This document shows, piece after piece, positions 1 to 8,483 of a stretch of DNA of 64,000 bases. Each line of letters opens with the position of its first letter. Within the stretch, counting starts at the first letter, position 1. This DNA is from Bacillus sp. AFS006103. Lineage in GTDB: Bacteria > Bacillota > Bacilli > Bacillales > Cytobacillaceae. Below the pieces are notes generated by a model that was given only the letters and a program-made list of their open reading frames with translations, did not search any database and was not told the origin of the DNA. A program made the translations under genes and the position numbers. The stretch is from NCBI GenBank assembly GCA_002559145.1, contig NTXX01000010.1:240681-304680 (forward strand), in the 5' to 3' direction.

Positions 1-96
1 GTCAAGCACGAATGCGCCTCTGGCTCTTCGTGTTTCCTTTATCTCAGTTGGAGCGCTCCAGGCCATACGCCGCTGAACAGGGCGCCTACGCTTTTC
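1..96. repeat. Non-coding fragment with a dispersed-repeat end
   Basis: No gene is visible between the window edge and the prpE stop. The stretch ends at 81-96 in GGCGCCTACGCTTTTC. A one-base variant, GGCGCTTACGCTTTTC, occurs at 8403-8418. Both lie downstream of genes, so I read them as remnants of one dispersed intergenic repeat. The left part is cut by the window edge. Confidence 0.4.
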
Positions 97-837
97 TTAA
101 TCAAATTCCTTAAATTTTTCTTCTACATATGGCATAGTTGATTTAACTGAAATCAATTCTATTTCTGGATATCTTAACGCGGTTAGTTTTCCGCCGAAGA
201 CTGCCCCGGTATCAATATTATACGTATTATTAATGATTCTTGGCTCATGAACTGGTGTATGTCCGTAAACGATGCATGTTTCACCGTGATATTCTTTGGC
301 CCAATCCCTTCTTATCGGTGATCCATCAGGGTGTTTTTTTCCTGTAATATCTCCGTAAAGGACAAACTCTTTGACCTTTGCATGCAATTGTCCGATAAAT
401 TCTTGTTTAATCCCGGCATGGGCAATCACAAGCTTATTGTTGTCTAATTGTAGGTATAATGGAGCCTTTTCATAAAGTTCGGTGAATTTTTTTCGAATGG
501 ATTGCTGCTCTTTTTTATATAATGATTGATATTCAGCAACTGTTGTTTCTAGTCCGTGTGCAATCTGAACTTTGTTACCAAGGAAGAAGCGGTATAACTT
601 ATTACAATGATTTCCCGGTGTGTAATAGGCTTTTTTTTCTTTAAGAACCAGTTGCCATACAATTTCTATTACGTTCAGTGACGCAGGGCCGCGGTCCGTT
701 AAATCGCCTAAAAATCCCAGTACTCTACCCTCGGGATGGATTGGTATTCCATTCTCCCACTGATAACCTAGTTTTAGAGTGAGTTCCTTTAATTCTGTAA
801 GACAGCCATGAATATCACCGATTATATCAATTTTCAT
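97..837 (-). CDS. prpE: Bis(5'-nucleosyl)-tetraphosphatase PrpE
   Basis: This is a metallophosphoesterase that hydrolyses Ap4A-type dinucleotides; the Bacillus orthologue also has protein phosphatase activity and is linked to spore germination. The 246 residues carry the family's metal and phosphate motifs in order: GDIHG at 7-11, GDLTDRGP at 44-51, GNHC near 75-78, and C-terminal VYGHTPV. Length matches the roughly 244-residue B. subtilis protein. The ATG at 837 has an AAGGGAG site seven bases upstream. It is divergent from yjbQ, as in B. subtilis, which supports orthology. Confidence 0.93.
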   Translation of the reverse strand: MKIDIIGDIHGCLTELKELTLKLGYQWENGIPIHPEGRVLGFLGDLTDRGPASLNVIEIVWQLVLKEKKAYYTPGNHCNKLYRFFLGNKVQIAHGLETTVAEYQSLYKKEQQSIRKKFTELYEKAPLYLQLDNNKLVIAHAGIKQEFIGQLHAKVKEFVLYGDITGKKHPDGSPIRRDWAKEYHGETCIVYGHTPVHEPRIINNTYNIDTGAVFGGKLTALRYPEIELISVKSTMPYVEEKFKEFD

Positions 838-930
838 TAAATCAACTCCCTTATATCGATATTTTTTGCCTTAGAGTTAGTTTTTATAAAAGGATTCTAA
901 ACTATAAATTAATGGAAAGGAGTTACATGA

Positions 931-2790
931 ATGGAGCAGCATGTATCAGTCATTTCTTTATTAATTGTTGTGACGATGGCCTTTTTAACACCCATTCTTT
1001 TACATCGGTTTAAATTGAATTATATCCCTGTGGTTGTCGCAGAAATCATTATGGGACTTGTCATTGGAAAAAGCGGATTCGATGTGGTTCACGAAGATAT
1101 GTGGATCTCAACCCTATCTACATTAGGGTTTATCTTTCTCATGTTTTTAAGCGGACTGGAGATAGACTTCACGGCTTTTGCGGGGAGAAAATTACGTGAA
1201 AAGCTCCCAAATGGGAAAATAGAGCCCAATTCATTCGTTGTCGCGGGGCTAATCTTTGCAGGTATCTTTATTTTCTCGCTTGGTTTATCGTATTTGTTTG
1301 TAATGGCAGGATTTATTGATAATGCCTTTTTAATGACCTTGATTATCTCAACGATATCATTGGGGGTTGTTGTACCCACCTTGAAAGAGGCACACCTGAT
1401 GAAAACCGTTATCGGCCAAATTATCTTATTGGTGGCGGTCATTGCTGATTTGGTGACGATGATTTTACTAGCAGTATTCGTATCTCTTAATGAATCAGGT
1501 CATGGAAATACGTGGCTGCTACTTATTTTGTTTGCAGCAGGTATAGTTCTTTATTTTCTTGGAAAAAGATTTAAAAATCGAACATTTATCGAAACACTTT
1601 CAACGGGGACCGTTCAAATTGGGACGAGAGCCGTATTTACATTAATCATCGTTTTAGTTGGCCTGTCTGAAACAGTGGGTGCAGAAAACATCTTAGGAGC
1701 ATTTCTAGCGGGGGTCCTGGTTTCGTTGTTATCACCGAACCAAGATCTTGTCCATAAGCTGGATTCATTCGGTTATGGATTTTTGATTCCCATCTTTTTT
1801 GTAATGGTAGGGGTAAATCTTGATATTTGGTCCCTTTTTAGTGAAAAAAAACTTTTATTATTGATACCACTTCTATTAATAGGACTATTATTATCAAAAC
1901 TTATCCCCGTGTATATATTGAAAATTTGGTATGAGTTAAAAACAGTCATTGCAGCGGGTTTTTTACTCACTTCAACACTTTCACTTGTCATTGCAGCGGC
2001 GACAATAGGAGAGAGATTAGAAATCATAACCCCGGAGATGAGTGGTACATTAATATTGGTTGCTGTAATTACGTCTATAATTACACCGATTGTTTTTAAA
2101 AAGTTATTTCCTAAAGAAGTGATCGCTAATAAAAGGGTTAGTGTGGCATTCTTAGGTGCAAACCAGACGACAATGCCTGTTTCACGGGAATTAAAAACAG
2201 GCCTGTATGACCCAATACTTTATCATATGCAAATGGAGAAATCAGAAAAACAAATTGCTAATTCTCTTTTTGAAATAGTTGAGATACCTGATTATTCATC
2301 GGAAACGTTGGAGAAGACATTGGTTTTTCAATCTGATGTTGTGGTGATTTCAACAGGTGATGAGCGAGTCAATGCAACACTTTCCGTAGCTGCAAAAGAA
2401 AAAGGAGTTTCAAGGGTCATTGCGCGAATAGAAAGTCCTGAATTAGAGGAAAACTTACGTGAGCATAATATTGAGGTATTTTCTACATTTATGTCCACCA
2501 AAGTATTGCTTCGAGCCTTAATTGAATCGCCAACCTTGTTAAACATATTAACCAATCAGGAAACAGGACTTTATGAAATTGTAATGTTGAATAAGCAATT
2601 TAATGAAATGTCGTTACGGCGATTTCCTTTTACAGGTGATATCATATTTGTCCGGATTTTCCGTGGCAAGGATTCCATCGTCCCACATGGAGATACAGAG
2701 CTGCTAATGAATGACCGCCTGATTGTTACTGGGTCGAAGGAATATGTGGATGAACTGAAAAGAAAGCTGGAATTCTGCGAAACCTGTTAA
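931..2790 (+). CDS. yjbQ: CPA2-family cation/proton antiporter YjbQ
   Basis: Predicted membrane antiporter exchanging Na+ or K+ for H+. Residues 1-390 form about twelve hydrophobic segments of the Na_H_Exchanger type. From about 410 the protein becomes soluble, with a TrkA-N-like nucleotide-binding fold and a TrkA-C-like tail near 545-615 ending in FCETC. At 619 residues it matches B. subtilis YjbQ (about 614), and it has the same neighbours, prpE and fabI. The ATG at 931 is preceded by GGAAAGGAG. The transported ion cannot be read from sequence. Confidence 0.88.
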   Translation: MEQHVSVISLLIVVTMAFLTPILLHRFKLNYIPVVVAEIIMGLVIGKSGFDVVHEDMWISTLSTLGFIFLMFLSGLEIDFTAFAGRKLREKLPNGKIEPNSFVVAGLIFAGIFIFSLGLSYLFVMAGFIDNAFLMTLIISTISLGVVVPTLKEAHLMKTVIGQIILLVAVIADLVTMILLAVFVSLNESGHGNTWLLLILFAAGIVLYFLGKRFKNRTFIETLSTGTVQIGTRAVFTLIIVLVGLSETVGAENILGAFLAGVLVSLLSPNQDLVHKLDSFGYGFLIPIFFVMVGVNLDIWSLFSEKKLLLLIPLLLIGLLLSKLIPVYILKIWYELKTVIAAGFLLTSTLSLVIAAATIGERLEIITPEMSGTLILVAVITSIITPIVFKKLFPKEVIANKRVSVAFLGANQTTMPVSRELKTGLYDPILYHMQMEKSEKQIANSLFEIVEIPDYSSETLEKTLVFQSDVVVISTGDERVNATLSVAAKEKGVSRVIARIESPELEENLREHNIEVFSTFMSTKVLLRALIESPTLLNILTNQETGLYEIVMLNKQFNEMSLRRFPFTGDIIFVRIFRGKDSIVPHGDTELLMNDRLIVTGSKEYVDELKRKLEFCETC

Positions 2791-2820
2791 AATATTATTG
2801 AAAAAATTTTGTTTGAAGTG

Positions 2821-2850
2821 TTGAACTTTTCATTTATCGTAAATTAGTGT
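2821..2850 (+). promoter_or_regulatory. Probable fabI Sigma-A promoter
   Basis: TTGAAC at 2821-2826 and TAGTGT at 2845-2850 with an 18-bp spacer form an imperfect Sigma-A promoter. It lies just upstream of the FapR box, so bound FapR would overlap the start of transcription. The -10 match is only four of six. Confidence 0.45.
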
Positions 2851-2853
2851 AAA

Positions 2854-2872
2854 ATTAGTACCAAGTACTAAT
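2854..2872 (+). promoter_or_regulatory. FapR operator upstream of fabI
   Basis: ATTAGTACCAAGTACTAAT is an almost perfect palindrome: the eight-base arms ATTAGTAC and GTACTAAT pair exactly around a three-base centre. It matches the known FapR consensus (TTAGTACCTAGTCTTAA type). FapR is the malonyl-CoA-responsive repressor of lipid synthesis in bacilli, and fabI is one of its known targets. The box lies 33 bp before the fabI start. Confidence 0.88.
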
Positions 2873-2904
2873 AACTCATGTAATCGTAGGAGGACTTTTT
2901 CAAT

Positions 2905-3675
2905 ATGAATCTTTCTTTATCCGGAAAAACTTATGTAGTAATGGGTGTTGCCAATAAACGCAGTATTGCATGGGGAATTGCCCGCTCATTGCACAATGCA
3001 GGAGCTAGATTAATTTTTACCTATGCAGGTGAAAGATTAGAAAGCAGTGTTCGTGAACTTGCTAATTCGTTAGAAGCTGAAGGGACTCTTGTTTTACCGT
3101 GTGATGTTACAAGTGATGAAGCTGTCGCGAAGTGCTTTGCTGAAATTAAAGAAGCAGTTGGAACAATTCAAGGTGTAGCACATTGTATTGCTTTTGCAAA
3201 CAAAGAAGAATTAAAAGGTGAATATCTGAACACTACAAGAGAGGGCTTCTTGCTTGCTCATAATATTAGTTCATATTCTTTAACAGCTGTTGCCAAAGAG
3301 GCAAGAGGATTGATGACAGAAGGTGGAAGCATCGTGACGTTGACTTACCTTGGCGGTGAGCGTGCCCTTCCAAATTATAATGTTATGGGAGTGGCTAAGG
3401 CTTCTCTTGATGCAAGTGTCAAGTACTTAGCAGCAGATCTTGGAATTGAAGGCATTCGTGTTAACTCCATTTCAGCTGGTCCGATTCGGACGTTATCAGC
3501 TAAAGGCGTGGGTGATTTTAACGAAATCACAAGAGTAGTGGAAGAAAGAGCCCCATTACGAAGAGCAACAACTACCGAAGAGGTTGGCGATACAGCCCTT
3601 TTCCTTTTCAGTGACCTTTCCCGTGGAATTACCGGTGAAAACATCCATGTAGACTCCGGATATCATATTCTATAA
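2905..3675 (+). CDS. fabI: Enoyl-[acyl-carrier-protein] reductase FabI
   Basis: NAD(P)H-dependent reductase for the last step of each fatty-acid elongation cycle, cytosolic. It is a 256-residue SDR-type protein with the atypical N-terminal cofactor motif GVANKRSIAWGIA (about 14-26). The FabI catalytic pair Y-x6-K is in YNVMGVAKASLD (about 155-166), followed by the substrate loop region AGPIRTLSAKG. Length is typical. AGGAGG precedes the ATG. A FapR operator sits in its promoter and an intrinsic terminator follows, so it is a single-gene unit, as in B. subtilis. Confidence 0.95.
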   Translation: MNLSLSGKTYVVMGVANKRSIAWGIARSLHNAGARLIFTYAGERLESSVRELANSLEAEGTLVLPCDVTSDEAVAKCFAEIKEAVGTIQGVAHCIAFANKEELKGEYLNTTREGFLLAHNISSYSLTAVAKEARGLMTEGGSIVTLTYLGGERALPNYNVMGVAKASLDASVKYLAADLGIEGIRVNSISAGPIRTLSAKGVGDFNEITRVVEERAPLRRATTTEEVGDTALFLFSDLSRGITGENIHVDSGYHIL

Positions 3676-3682
3676 AAATGCA

Positions 3683-3708
3683 GGCCCGCATCTGATGCGG
3701 GCCTTTTG
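3683..3708 (+). terminator. Intrinsic terminator of fabI
   Basis: GGCCCGCATC and its GC-rich complement form a nine-base-pair hairpin closed by a three-base loop, followed by TTTT. It lies directly after the fabI stop. Confidence 0.85.
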
Positions 3709-3733
3709 CGTGCAAATTTTTTAATTTCCTATG

Positions 3734-3762
3734 AACCCGTTTGGGCATTTAGCATAAATATA
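3734..3762 (+). promoter_or_regulatory. Candidate SigK promoter of cotO
   Basis: An AC dinucleotide at 3735-3736 lies 16 bases before CATAAATATA at 3753-3762. This resembles the mother-cell SigK consensus (AC, then CATAnnnTA), but the final TA is shifted by one base. A late mother-cell promoter is expected for a coat gene. The assignment is tentative. Confidence 0.35.
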
Positions 3763-3795
3763 ATGTGTAGGATTACGTAAATGGAGGTTTAGAGC

Positions 3796-4293
3796 ATGTC
3801 GAAAAAGAAGAGTAAAGGACCATTACTCTATATACATCAGCCGTTTGCAAGGACTCCTGCAACTAACATGCAGGACACTTATTCAATCAAATTGGATGAA
3901 GTGCTAATTGAGGTTGAAATGCCAATAGAAGTTGAAAGTAAAAAGAAAATTTCCTTAGTCAAGAAGGATATTGAACCAGAGCCAAAAAATATGGAAGAAA
4001 ATAAATTAGAAAATCCGCAAAAAACATCAATATCAGATAAGCATCACTCAACATTTAAACGGGTAAAACCCTTCAAAGAAATGAATGTAATCGAACGATT
4101 AGATTATTTAATCAACTATCCAATAGTCCTTCCACCTCCCCCATGTGTATTCATTACCGACGAAGGAAATTATCAGGGGTACCTAACTAAGTATGATGGA
4201 AACGAAGTAACGATCCGTTTTCATGACCAAACGATGAAAACAGTATCAGTCAATACACTTAAAAATGTAATGCTGATCGGGATAAAAAAATAA
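3796..4293 (+). CDS. cotO: Spore coat protein CotO
   Basis: Spore outer-coat morphogenetic protein, called from gene order (fabI-cotO-cotZ as in B. subtilis) and from its layout. The N-terminus is short and basic (MSKKKSKG), followed by LLYIHQPFARTPATNMQ. A variable charged middle runs to about residue 90. The conserved C-terminal region follows, with EMNVIERLDYLINYP, then FITDEGNYQGYLTKY and the ending VMLIGIKK. At 165 residues it is shorter than B. subtilis CotO (about 227); the missing length is in the low-complexity middle. Start chosen at the ATG after TGGAGG. Confidence 0.8.
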   Translation: MSKKKSKGPLLYIHQPFARTPATNMQDTYSIKLDEVLIEVEMPIEVESKKKISLVKKDIEPEPKNMEENKLENPQKTSISDKHHSTFKRVKPFKEMNVIERLDYLINYPIVLPPPPCVFITDEGNYQGYLTKYDGNEVTIRFHDQTMKTVSVNTLKNVMLIGIKK

Positions 4294-4332
4294 CAGGCAA
4301 ACGTAAATTCTTCGTTCTTCCAAAACAAAAAA

Positions 4333-4362
4333 AGCCAGCCGAATTACCGACTGGCTAAGTTT
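4333..4362. terminator. Bidirectional terminator between cotO and cotZ
   Basis: AGCCAG at 4333-4338 pairs with CTGGCT at 4351-4356. The stem has an A-rich left flank and a T-rich right flank, so it can stop transcription of both convergent coat genes. Confidence 0.75.
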
Positions 4363-4875
4363 TTAGTTGCAAATTCCAAGGTTAACATCAGCAATACATT
4401 GAACTGCACAGAAGCAACTTAAGTCAACTGTAATGCAGTCGTTACTAGCACGGAAACGTTCAACCTGACAAACTTTATCGAGGTTAATGCAGCACTTATC
4501 TCCGCCTGAAACTAAGTTTACCGGGCAAAAAGTTCCGCCTTCGCGGCGACCTGGTACTAAGACACGAAGTGTCGCACAACAGTTGTCAAATACATCTTCT
4601 ACGCGGAAGTAGATGGATACACATGCATTGTTTTCGTTACTAAAGAATGCATGGAATGGAGAACCATCCGCAGTACTTAATACAAATACACGAGTATCTA
4701 CAGGATCTCTCCTCGCAGGTGACACCAAAGAACCTAGAGGCTCAGCGAAACAACTGGAACACTCTGGGCAATCGTCTTCTTCTACAGCATTATCTTGGAT
4801 ATCTTTAATTGCACGAACGACTTCGCAAACACAATTACCGTTACGAAAATCATGATTATTATTTCCACAACCCAT
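4363..4875 (-). CDS. cotZ: Outer spore coat/crust protein CotY/CotZ family
   Basis: Cysteine-rich crust protein that builds disulfide-linked outer-coat lattices in the mother cell. The 170 residues contain many cysteines, in clusters such as NCVCE near the start, CPECSSC around 37-43 and CFCAVQC near 155-161, plus the family stretch CITVDLSCFCA. There is one member here where B. subtilis has cotZ and cotY side by side, so the Y/Z choice is arbitrary. AAGGAGG precedes the ATG. Convergent with cotO and divergent from yjcA. Confidence 0.88.
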   Translation of the reverse strand: MGCGNNNHDFRNGNCVCEVVRAIKDIQDNAVEEDDCPECSSCFAEPLGSLVSPARRDPVDTRVFVLSTADGSPFHAFFSNENNACVSIYFRVEDVFDNCCATLRVLVPGRREGGTFCPVNLVSGGDKCCINLDKVCQVERFRASNDCITVDLSCFCAVQCIADVNLGICN

Positions 4876-5017
4876 TTATTTTTCCTCCTTAATCGTGATA
4901 TATATCTTACATTACTAACATATTTCACAGAGCACTTTTGGGTAACGGACAATAGCCTTGTTTTAGAAAAATTAGGCAATTAAAATATTTCATGTTAGTT
5001 GGAAAGGGAAATTCAAC

Positions 5018-5374
5018 ATGAATATAACAATTTTACAAATTCTTATTCTTTCGCTTGCAAGCTTTAGGCTGACCAGGCTCCTTGTTTTTGATAAAATAAC
5101 TGAGTTTATTCGGGAACCTTTTTTCAATGAAATCAAAGAAGAAAATGAGGAGGGTGAAATCGAGATTTATTATCTACCGAAGGAAAAAGGGTACAAAAAG
5201 TTTATCGGTGAACTGCTTAGCTGTTACTGGTGTACAGGGATATGGGCTTCTGCAGGAATCGTAGCTATATCTCTTCTATACCCCGACTTTTCTTTTCCGA
5301 TTATTTTAATTTTTGCAGTGGCTGGCTTCGCATCGATATTGGAGGCAATTGTACAGCATTTTATCGAAAAATAA
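5018..5374 (+). CDS. yjcA: DUF1360 sporulation protein YjcA
   Basis: Small 118-residue membrane protein of the DUF1360 family. It has a hydrophobic N-terminal helix (5-25), a charged middle with repeated acidic residues, the diagnostic LLSCYWCTGIW motif (about 68-78), and a second hydrophobic stretch to the end. B. subtilis YjcA lies at the same place after the cot cluster and is sporulation-associated; its function is unknown. A GGAAAGGG site precedes the ATG. The cotX/cotV/cotW genes that flank yjcA in B. subtilis are absent here. Confidence 0.82.
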   Translation: MNITILQILILSLASFRLTRLLVFDKITEFIREPFFNEIKEENEEGEIEIYYLPKEKGYKKFIGELLSCYWCTGIWASAGIVAISLLYPDFSFPIILIFAVAGFASILEAIVQHFIEK

Positions 5375-5457
5375 AGGTGTTCGCTGAGACAAGACTTCGC
5401 AGTTGCTCATATTCTAATACAAGCAAATAATAAATTAATCGTAAGGGAGAGAGATAA

Positions 5458-5595
5458 ATGGGTCAGAAAAAAAGGAGAAATCAAACTACTGATTACTCAC
5501 AATCCATACAGTCATCCGAAACAAACCAAATGTATCAACCATCTAAATCGATAAAGAAAAAAGGGTGCGGTTGTGGCAAAAAGACTTCAAAGTAA
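5458..5595 (+). CDS. Small basic protein with a CGCG C-terminus
   Basis: A 45-codon reading frame with a good ribosome binding site (AAGGGAG, eight bases before the ATG). The product is very basic and hydrophilic, starts MGQKKRRNQ and ends KKKGCGCGKKTSK. Ser/Gln/Thr are enriched in the middle. A terminator follows at once, so it is a self-contained small gene. I do not recognise the family. Its place among coat and sporulation genes and the CxC motif suggest a small spore protein, which is inference only. Confidence 0.55.
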   Translation: MGQKKRRNQTTDYSQSIQSSETNQMYQPSKSIKKKGCGCGKKTSK

Positions 5596-5604
5596 GCTAT
5601 TGGG

Positions 5605-5634
5605 AACTGTCAGATTAACTGGCAGTTTTTTATA
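5605..5634 (+). terminator. Intrinsic terminator after the small CGCG protein
   Basis: AACTGTCAG at 5605-5613 pairs with CTGGCAGTT at 5619-5627 through a five-base loop, and six T residues follow. Confidence 0.8.
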
Positions 5635-5648
5635 TTTGCTGAGGAATA

Positions 5649-5678
5649 TAGATAAATTACGTACAGCTAGTCATAATT
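5649..5678 (+). promoter_or_regulatory. Candidate SigG promoter for the spoVA cluster
   Basis: TAGATA at 5649-5654 and CATAATT at 5672-5678 are spaced 17 bp apart. They resemble the forespore SigG consensus (TGAATA/CATACTA) at four of six and five of seven positions. SigG control is known for spoVA genes; this particular site is tentative. Confidence 0.35.
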
Positions 5679-5742
5679 TTAGACAATGTCGAAAAAACTA
5701 CCTATAGTGATGGTAAAAAAACGGAATAAGGGATGGAATCAA

Positions 5743-6210
5743 ATGAAAGTTATTCATTATTGGATATTATTTGCTTGTTTATTGCTACTCTCTTCCTGTT
5801 CTCAAAATCAGCGGGTTAAGGATAGCCAATTGACCCTTATGAAATCAACGAATCCTGGCCCGATTGTGACAGTAAAGAATGAAAGTAAAAGTAAGGTAAA
5901 AGAAATTGAACAGGATGTAAGCTCATTTCCAGAATTATATGATGTTGCAGTTTTAAAAGGGAAAAAAGACACCCTGATTGTTTATAAGGTTAAGCATTTG
6001 TCTCGTTTTAGAATGAAAAAAATTGAAAAAGACATCAACAATATGCTTGAAGAAAAATATCCAAATGATAACTTTACAATTTCGAGTGACTATAAAATAT
6101 TTCTCGAAGCAGTAAGACTTGAAGAGCGAATGAAATCCTCTAAATTTTCTTATCAGAGAGCAGAAAAGCGCTTTAACGACATTGTTAAAATGACGAAAGA
6201 AATGAAGTAA
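5743..6210 (+). CDS. YhcN/YlaJ-like sporulation lipoprotein
   Basis: Predicted lipoprotein with a signal peptide ending in the lipobox LLLLSSC (Cys at residue 17 of the chosen start). The mature part is charged and carries a fold of the type VKEIEQDVSSFPELYDVAVLKG, then KIEKDINNMLEEKYP, as in YhcN/YlaJ spore lipoproteins. I start at the ATG at 5743, which follows a GGGATGG site; the in-frame ATG at 5686 has no ribosome site and would put 19 basic residues before the signal peptide. YhcN-type genes precede spoVAC in the SpoVA2-type operons of other bacilli. Confidence 0.72.
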   Translation: MKVIHYWILFACLLLLSSCSQNQRVKDSQLTLMKSTNPGPIVTVKNESKSKVKEIEQDVSSFPELYDVAVLKGKKDTLIVYKVKHLSRFRMKKIEKDINNMLEEKYPNDNFTISSDYKIFLEAVRLEERMKSSKFSYQRAEKRFNDIVKMTKEMK

Positions 6211-6226
6211 GAAAGGAAGATGGAAG

Positions 6227-6706
6227 ATGGCGACCAGTAAGCAGAAAAATATGACGCCCCAGCAGCGCAAATATCAACAGCTTCAGCAGAAGCACGAAAT
6301 TAAAAGGCCTGTTTTAAAGAATTGTATTAAGGCGTTTTTCGTTGGCGGAATTATTTGTGTTGTCGGCCAAGCCATCAGTTATTTTTATATATATTATTTT
6401 GATTTTACGGAACAGAGTGTAGGCAACCCGACCGTGGCTACGATGGTCTTTTTATCGATGCTATTAACGGGATTTGGTGTTTACGATCGTCTGGGGCAGT
6501 TTGCAGGAGCTGGTAGTGCAGTCCCGGTTACTGGCTTTGGAAATGCCGTAATCTCGGCGGCAATCGAGCACAGAACAGAAGGTTTTGTTTTAGGAGTAGG
6601 TGGAAATATGTTTAAGCTTGCCGGGTCAGTCATATTGTTCGGTGTTTTCTCGGCCTTTGTAGTCGCACTGGTTAAAACGCTGCTAGTGATTTGGGGGGTT
6701 TTGTAA
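6227..6706 (+). CDS. spoVAC: Stage V sporulation protein AC
   Basis: Integral membrane subunit of the SpoVA channel that moves Ca-dipicolinate into the forespore and out on germination. 159 residues: a basic Gln-rich N-terminus (MATSKQKNMTPQQRKYQQL), then about four membrane segments with the conserved AGAGSAVPVTGFGNAVISAAIEH loop (about 88-110). That loop is shared with SpoVAE. Two T/GFGN motifs are visible in the cluster. The TAA is directly followed by the TTG start of spoVAD. SpoVAC of B. subtilis is known to act as a mechanosensitive channel. Confidence 0.93.
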   Translation: MATSKQKNMTPQQRKYQQLQQKHEIKRPVLKNCIKAFFVGGIICVVGQAISYFYIYYFDFTEQSVGNPTVATMVFLSMLLTGFGVYDRLGQFAGAGSAVPVTGFGNAVISAAIEHRTEGFVLGVGGNMFKLAGSVILFGVFSAFVVALVKTLLVIWGVL

Positions 6707-7732
6707 TTGTTAAAGGGGCACCAATCTTGGATCTTTACAAATCGGCCAATGATCACTGCCACTGGGGTTACCGGCGGACCATTTGAAGCAAATGGAAATT
6801 TAGCTAATGATTTTGATTTATTATTTGAGGATTTATGGATGGGAAAGGAAACGTATGAAAAAGCACATCGGCTACTGATCGAAGAAGCGATAAAAACAGC
6901 TTTACAAAAGGGGAAAATTGAGAAAGAGCAGATTCAATTTTTATTTGCCGGAGATTTAATTAATCAAATTACCCCAACCAGCTTTGCGGCACGAACGATG
7001 CAGATTCCATACTTTGGACTCTTTGGTGCCTGCTCAACTTCAATGGAAGGATTGGCTTTAGCATCTTTTGTAGTTAATTACGATGGCGCAAAGTACGTGC
7101 TTACGGGTGCATCAAGTCATAATGCTGCAGTTGAAAAACAATTTCGCTACCCTACAGAGTACGGGGGTCAAAAGCCGCCTACTGCACAATGGACGGTTAC
7201 AGGTGCTGGAGTTGCCTTAGTACAACCAAATGAACCTGGGCAGATGCATCCGGTGACAATTTCGGCAACGATTGGAAAAGTCGTCGATATGGGGTTATCT
7301 GACCCTTTTAATATGGGTGGGGCAATGGCACCAGCGGCAGCTGATACAATAATGGCCCATTTCCGTGATCTTCAATTAGATCCCTCTTATTATGATTTAA
7401 TTGTAACCGGCGATCTGGGAAGGGTCGGTCATGATACAGCTTTCGAGTTAATCAACAAAAGTGGTCTTCAATTAGAGCGGAAACAATTCCAGGATTGTGG
7501 TTTATTAATGTATAAAGATGATCAGCCTGTACAATCGGGTGGAAGCGGCGCGGGATGCTCAGCAACAGCTTTATATGGGCATTTATTAAACCAATTGAAA
7601 AAGGGTATATTTAAACGAATCCTCGTAGTTGCAACAGGGGCTTTGCTGTCACCGCTGAGTTTTCAGCAAAACGAATCGATCCCCTGTATTGCACATGCGG
7701 TTGCAATCGAAATGAATGGAGATAAGGAGTGA
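6707..7732 (+). CDS. spoVAD: Stage V sporulation protein AD
   Basis: Soluble thiolase-fold protein of the SpoVA complex, known to bind dipicolinic acid at the inner membrane of the spore. At 341 residues it has the usual length. The family signatures are [15 protein letters not shown] near the start, [15 protein letters not shown] (about 103-117) and [19 protein letters not shown] near 283. It starts with TTG immediately after the spoVAC stop; the GGGGGG tract in the end of spoVAC serves as ribosome site. Confidence 0.93.
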   Translation: MLKGHQSWIFTNRPMITATGVTGGPFEANGNLANDFDLLFEDLWMGKETYEKAHRLLIEEAIKTALQKGKIEKEQIQFLFAGDLINQITPTSFAARTMQIPYFGLFGACSTSMEGLALASFVVNYDGAKYVLTGASSHNAAVEKQFRYPTEYGGQKPPTAQWTVTGAGVALVQPNEPGQMHPVTISATIGKVVDMGLSDPFNMGGAMAPAAADTIMAHFRDLQLDPSYYDLIVTGDLGRVGHDTAFELINKSGLQLERKQFQDCGLLMYKDDQPVQSGGSGAGCSATALYGHLLNQLKKGIFKRILVVATGALLSPLSFQQNESIPCIAHAVAIEMNGDKE

Positions 7733-7736
7733 TCAA

Positions 7737-8093
7737 ATGCTAGCGATGTTTTTCTGGGCATTTGTTATCGGCGGGCTAATTTGTGTTATCGGGCAGCTTT
7801 TATTTGATGTTGCCAAGCTTACCCCAGGTCATACACTAAGTTTGCTTGTTGTTATCGGAGCAATATTGGATGGTTTCGGACTGTATGAGCCACTGGTTGA
7901 CTTTGCAGGGGCTGGAGCTACCATACCAATTACCAGTTTTGGTAATTCTTTAGTCCACGGAGCCCTGCAGGATGCAGAGAAACATGGGCTGATCGGAGTA
8001 TTGACCGGTATGTTTCAAGTGACAAGTTCCGGTATCTCTGCAGCAATAATATTTGGATTTATAGGTGCACTAATTTTTAAACCCAAAGGATAA
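7737..8093 (+). CDS. spoVAE: Stage V sporulation protein AE (AEb type)
   Basis: Membrane subunit of the SpoVA channel. 118 residues with three or four membrane helices and the loop [21 protein letters not shown], clearly related to the SpoVAC loop. The ATG at 7737 follows AAGGAG at ideal distance and lies four bases after the spoVAD stop. An in-frame ATG at 7716 inside spoVAD would add seven polar residues and has no ribosome site. The AC-AD-AEb trio without AA/AB/AF is the SpoVA2-like layout. Confidence 0.9.
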   Translation: MLAMFFWAFVIGGLICVIGQLLFDVAKLTPGHTLSLLVVIGAILDGFGLYEPLVDFAGAGATIPITSFGNSLVHGALQDAEKHGLIGVLTGMFQVTSSGISAAIIFGFIGALIFKPKG

Positions 8094-8200
8094 CCTACAC
8101 ATTTTAGATTCCACAGTCCTGAAATAGATGTATTGCCTACACACAGTATAAAGTAATTTCATATGTTATTAATGAGATTACAGAAGTGAGGTGACATTCT

Positions 8201-8317
8201 ATGTGCTTTGGATATGGCGGCTACGGCTACGGCGGTGGGTTTGGCGGCGGTTCAACTTTTGTATTAATCGTCGTATTATTCATCCTTTTAATCATTGTTG
8301 GTGCAAGCTTCTATTAA
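8201..8317 (+). CDS. YjcZ-family sporulation membrane peptide
   Basis: A 38-residue peptide: a Gly/Tyr-rich head [14 protein letters not shown] followed by one hydrophobic helix (about 20-37) ending GASFY. This is the standard layout of the YjcZ/SscA-like family of tiny sporulation proteins. GTGAGGTGA precedes the ATG. It lies between spoVAE and spoVIF. Confidence 0.85.
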   Translation: MCFGYGGYGYGGGFGGGSTFVLIVVLFILLIIVGASFY

Positions 8318-8340
8318 TAAACAGTAAGCTTGTATTAAGG

Positions 8341-8378
8341 GAAGGGGTTGGCCAAAAAAGATGGCCTGCCCTTTCTTT
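8341..8378 (+). terminator. Probable terminator after the YjcZ-family gene
   Basis: GAAGGG with GGCC on the left arm pairs with GGCC and CCCTTTC on the right arm around an A-rich loop. The T-run is weak. Confidence 0.55.
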
Positions 8379-8402
8379 GCTTCAATAGCGTATGTGCCTA
8401 TG

Positions 8403-8418
8403 GGCGCTTACGCTTTTC
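8403..8418 (+). repeat. Copy of the GGCGCYTACGCTTTTC repeat end
   Basis: Sixteen bases matching 81-96 with one C/T difference, in the gap before spoVIF. It looks like a remnant of a dispersed intergenic element. Confidence 0.4.
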
Positions 8419-8483
8419 CTATTTTATTCACCATTTTGCCCTTCCTTCATACAATAAAAGTAGTTTATGAAGGAGCGTGATCT

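Noticed and set aside
4613-4983. Plus-strand frames opposite cotZ (4613-4855, 4795-4983)
   Set aside because: Antisense to a well-supported coat gene, no ribosome sites, no family resemblance.
8191-8388. Open frame over the YjcZ-family gene
   Set aside because: It reads the same DNA in another frame as an Arg-rich product; the 38-residue frame at 8201 has the known YjcZ layout and a ribosome site.
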